Below, piece after piece: positions 5,567 through 5,697 of a stretch of 5,697 nucleotides of DNA. How positions within the stretch are numbered: the first letter of the stretch is position 1; the number at the start of each line of letters is the position of its first letter. The stretch covers positions 1 through 5,697 of the forward strand of contig DLGX01000005.1 of NCBI GenBank assembly GCA_002482925.1. Direction: 5' to 3'. The notes under the pieces were generated by a model, which was not told the DNA's origin, did not search any database, and saw nothing but the letters and a program-made list of their open reading frames with translations. A program made the translations under genes and the position numbers. Origin of the DNA: Candidatus Saccharibacteria bacterium UBA7683 (GTDB lineage Bacteria > Patescibacteriota > Saccharimonadia > Saccharimonadales > UBA7683).

Positions 5567-5697
5567 TGCCAAAGTTAGCTCCCATGCTAAAAAGCAATCG
5601 TACATTCTGGGCTAACCCAGTTGTAGTAGTAGTTTCTGTTGTACTTTTATACTTCATGTCGCAGATTATTGGTGCTGTACTAGCGTTGCCGTTTCTG
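5566..5697 (+). CDS. Membrane protein, N-terminal 44 codons (possible CPBP protease)
   Basis: This is an open frame starting with ATG in the TGATG overlap with the rseP stop and running off the window edge, 44 codons with no stop. It begins with a short polar, basic segment (MPKLAPMLKSNRTFW) and then a long hydrophobic helix from about residue 18 with a run of five Val and an FMSQIIGAVLALPF segment. That is the pattern of a first membrane helix with positive-inside orientation. The tight overlap implies translational coupling to rseP; only a weak AGG (5555-5557) precedes it. From memory of related genomes, a CAAX/CPBP-type intramembrane glutamic protease often sits near here, but the diagnostic EExxxR motif would be beyond the window, so this identity is a guess. 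Confidence 0.65.
   Translation, partial: MPKLAPMLKSNRTFWANPVVVVVSVVLLYFMSQIIGAVLALPFL

Overview
This window looks like a housekeeping segment from a small-genome bacterium. I read it as Patescibacteria (CPR) and most likely Saccharibacteria (TM7). The reasons are moderate A+T content, the short elongation factor Ts, the standard stop codons (TGA ends two genes, so this is not a UGA=Gly lineage), the compact overlapping genes, and a stripped version of the rpsB-tsf-pyrH-frr-uppS-cdsA-dxr-rseP cluster. The taxonomic call is inference from layout and protein style; no marker here is unique to the group.

Layout, all on the + strand. Positions 1-77 are a short leader without a clear gene. Then come rpsB (78-794, ribosomal protein S2), tsf (861-1457, EF-Ts), an unrecognised 205-residue acidic protein (1475-2092), frr (2169-2720, ribosome recycling factor), a trans-type polyprenyl diphosphate synthase (2740-3795), uppS (3792-4493, cis-prenyltransferase), rseP (4493-5566, site-2 metalloprotease) and the first 44 codons of a membrane protein (5566 to the window edge). 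No RNA gene, mobile element, CRISPR array or terminator was seen.

Two functional blocks are joined. The first (S2, EF-Ts, RRF) serves translation. The second makes the lipid carrier for cell-wall synthesis: the trans synthase should make a short all-trans allylic diphosphate, which UppS extends with cis units. Membrane proteolysis follows (RseP and probably another membrane protein). From the trans synthase onward, three successive junctions have overlapping stop and start codons, so this half is probably translationally coupled.

The most interesting part is the slot between tsf and frr, where most bacteria carry pyrH (UMP kinase). Here it holds an orphan gene whose Arg and Ile codon choice (7 of 12 Arg are AGA/AGG, 7 of 12 Ile are ATA) differs sharply from rpsB and tsf (no AGA/AGG and no ATA in either). 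The gap after it carries a good extended -10 promoter candidate for frr. cdsA and dxr, usual between uppS and rseP, are also absent. I see no sign of a whole new multi-gene system; the orphan is the best lead.
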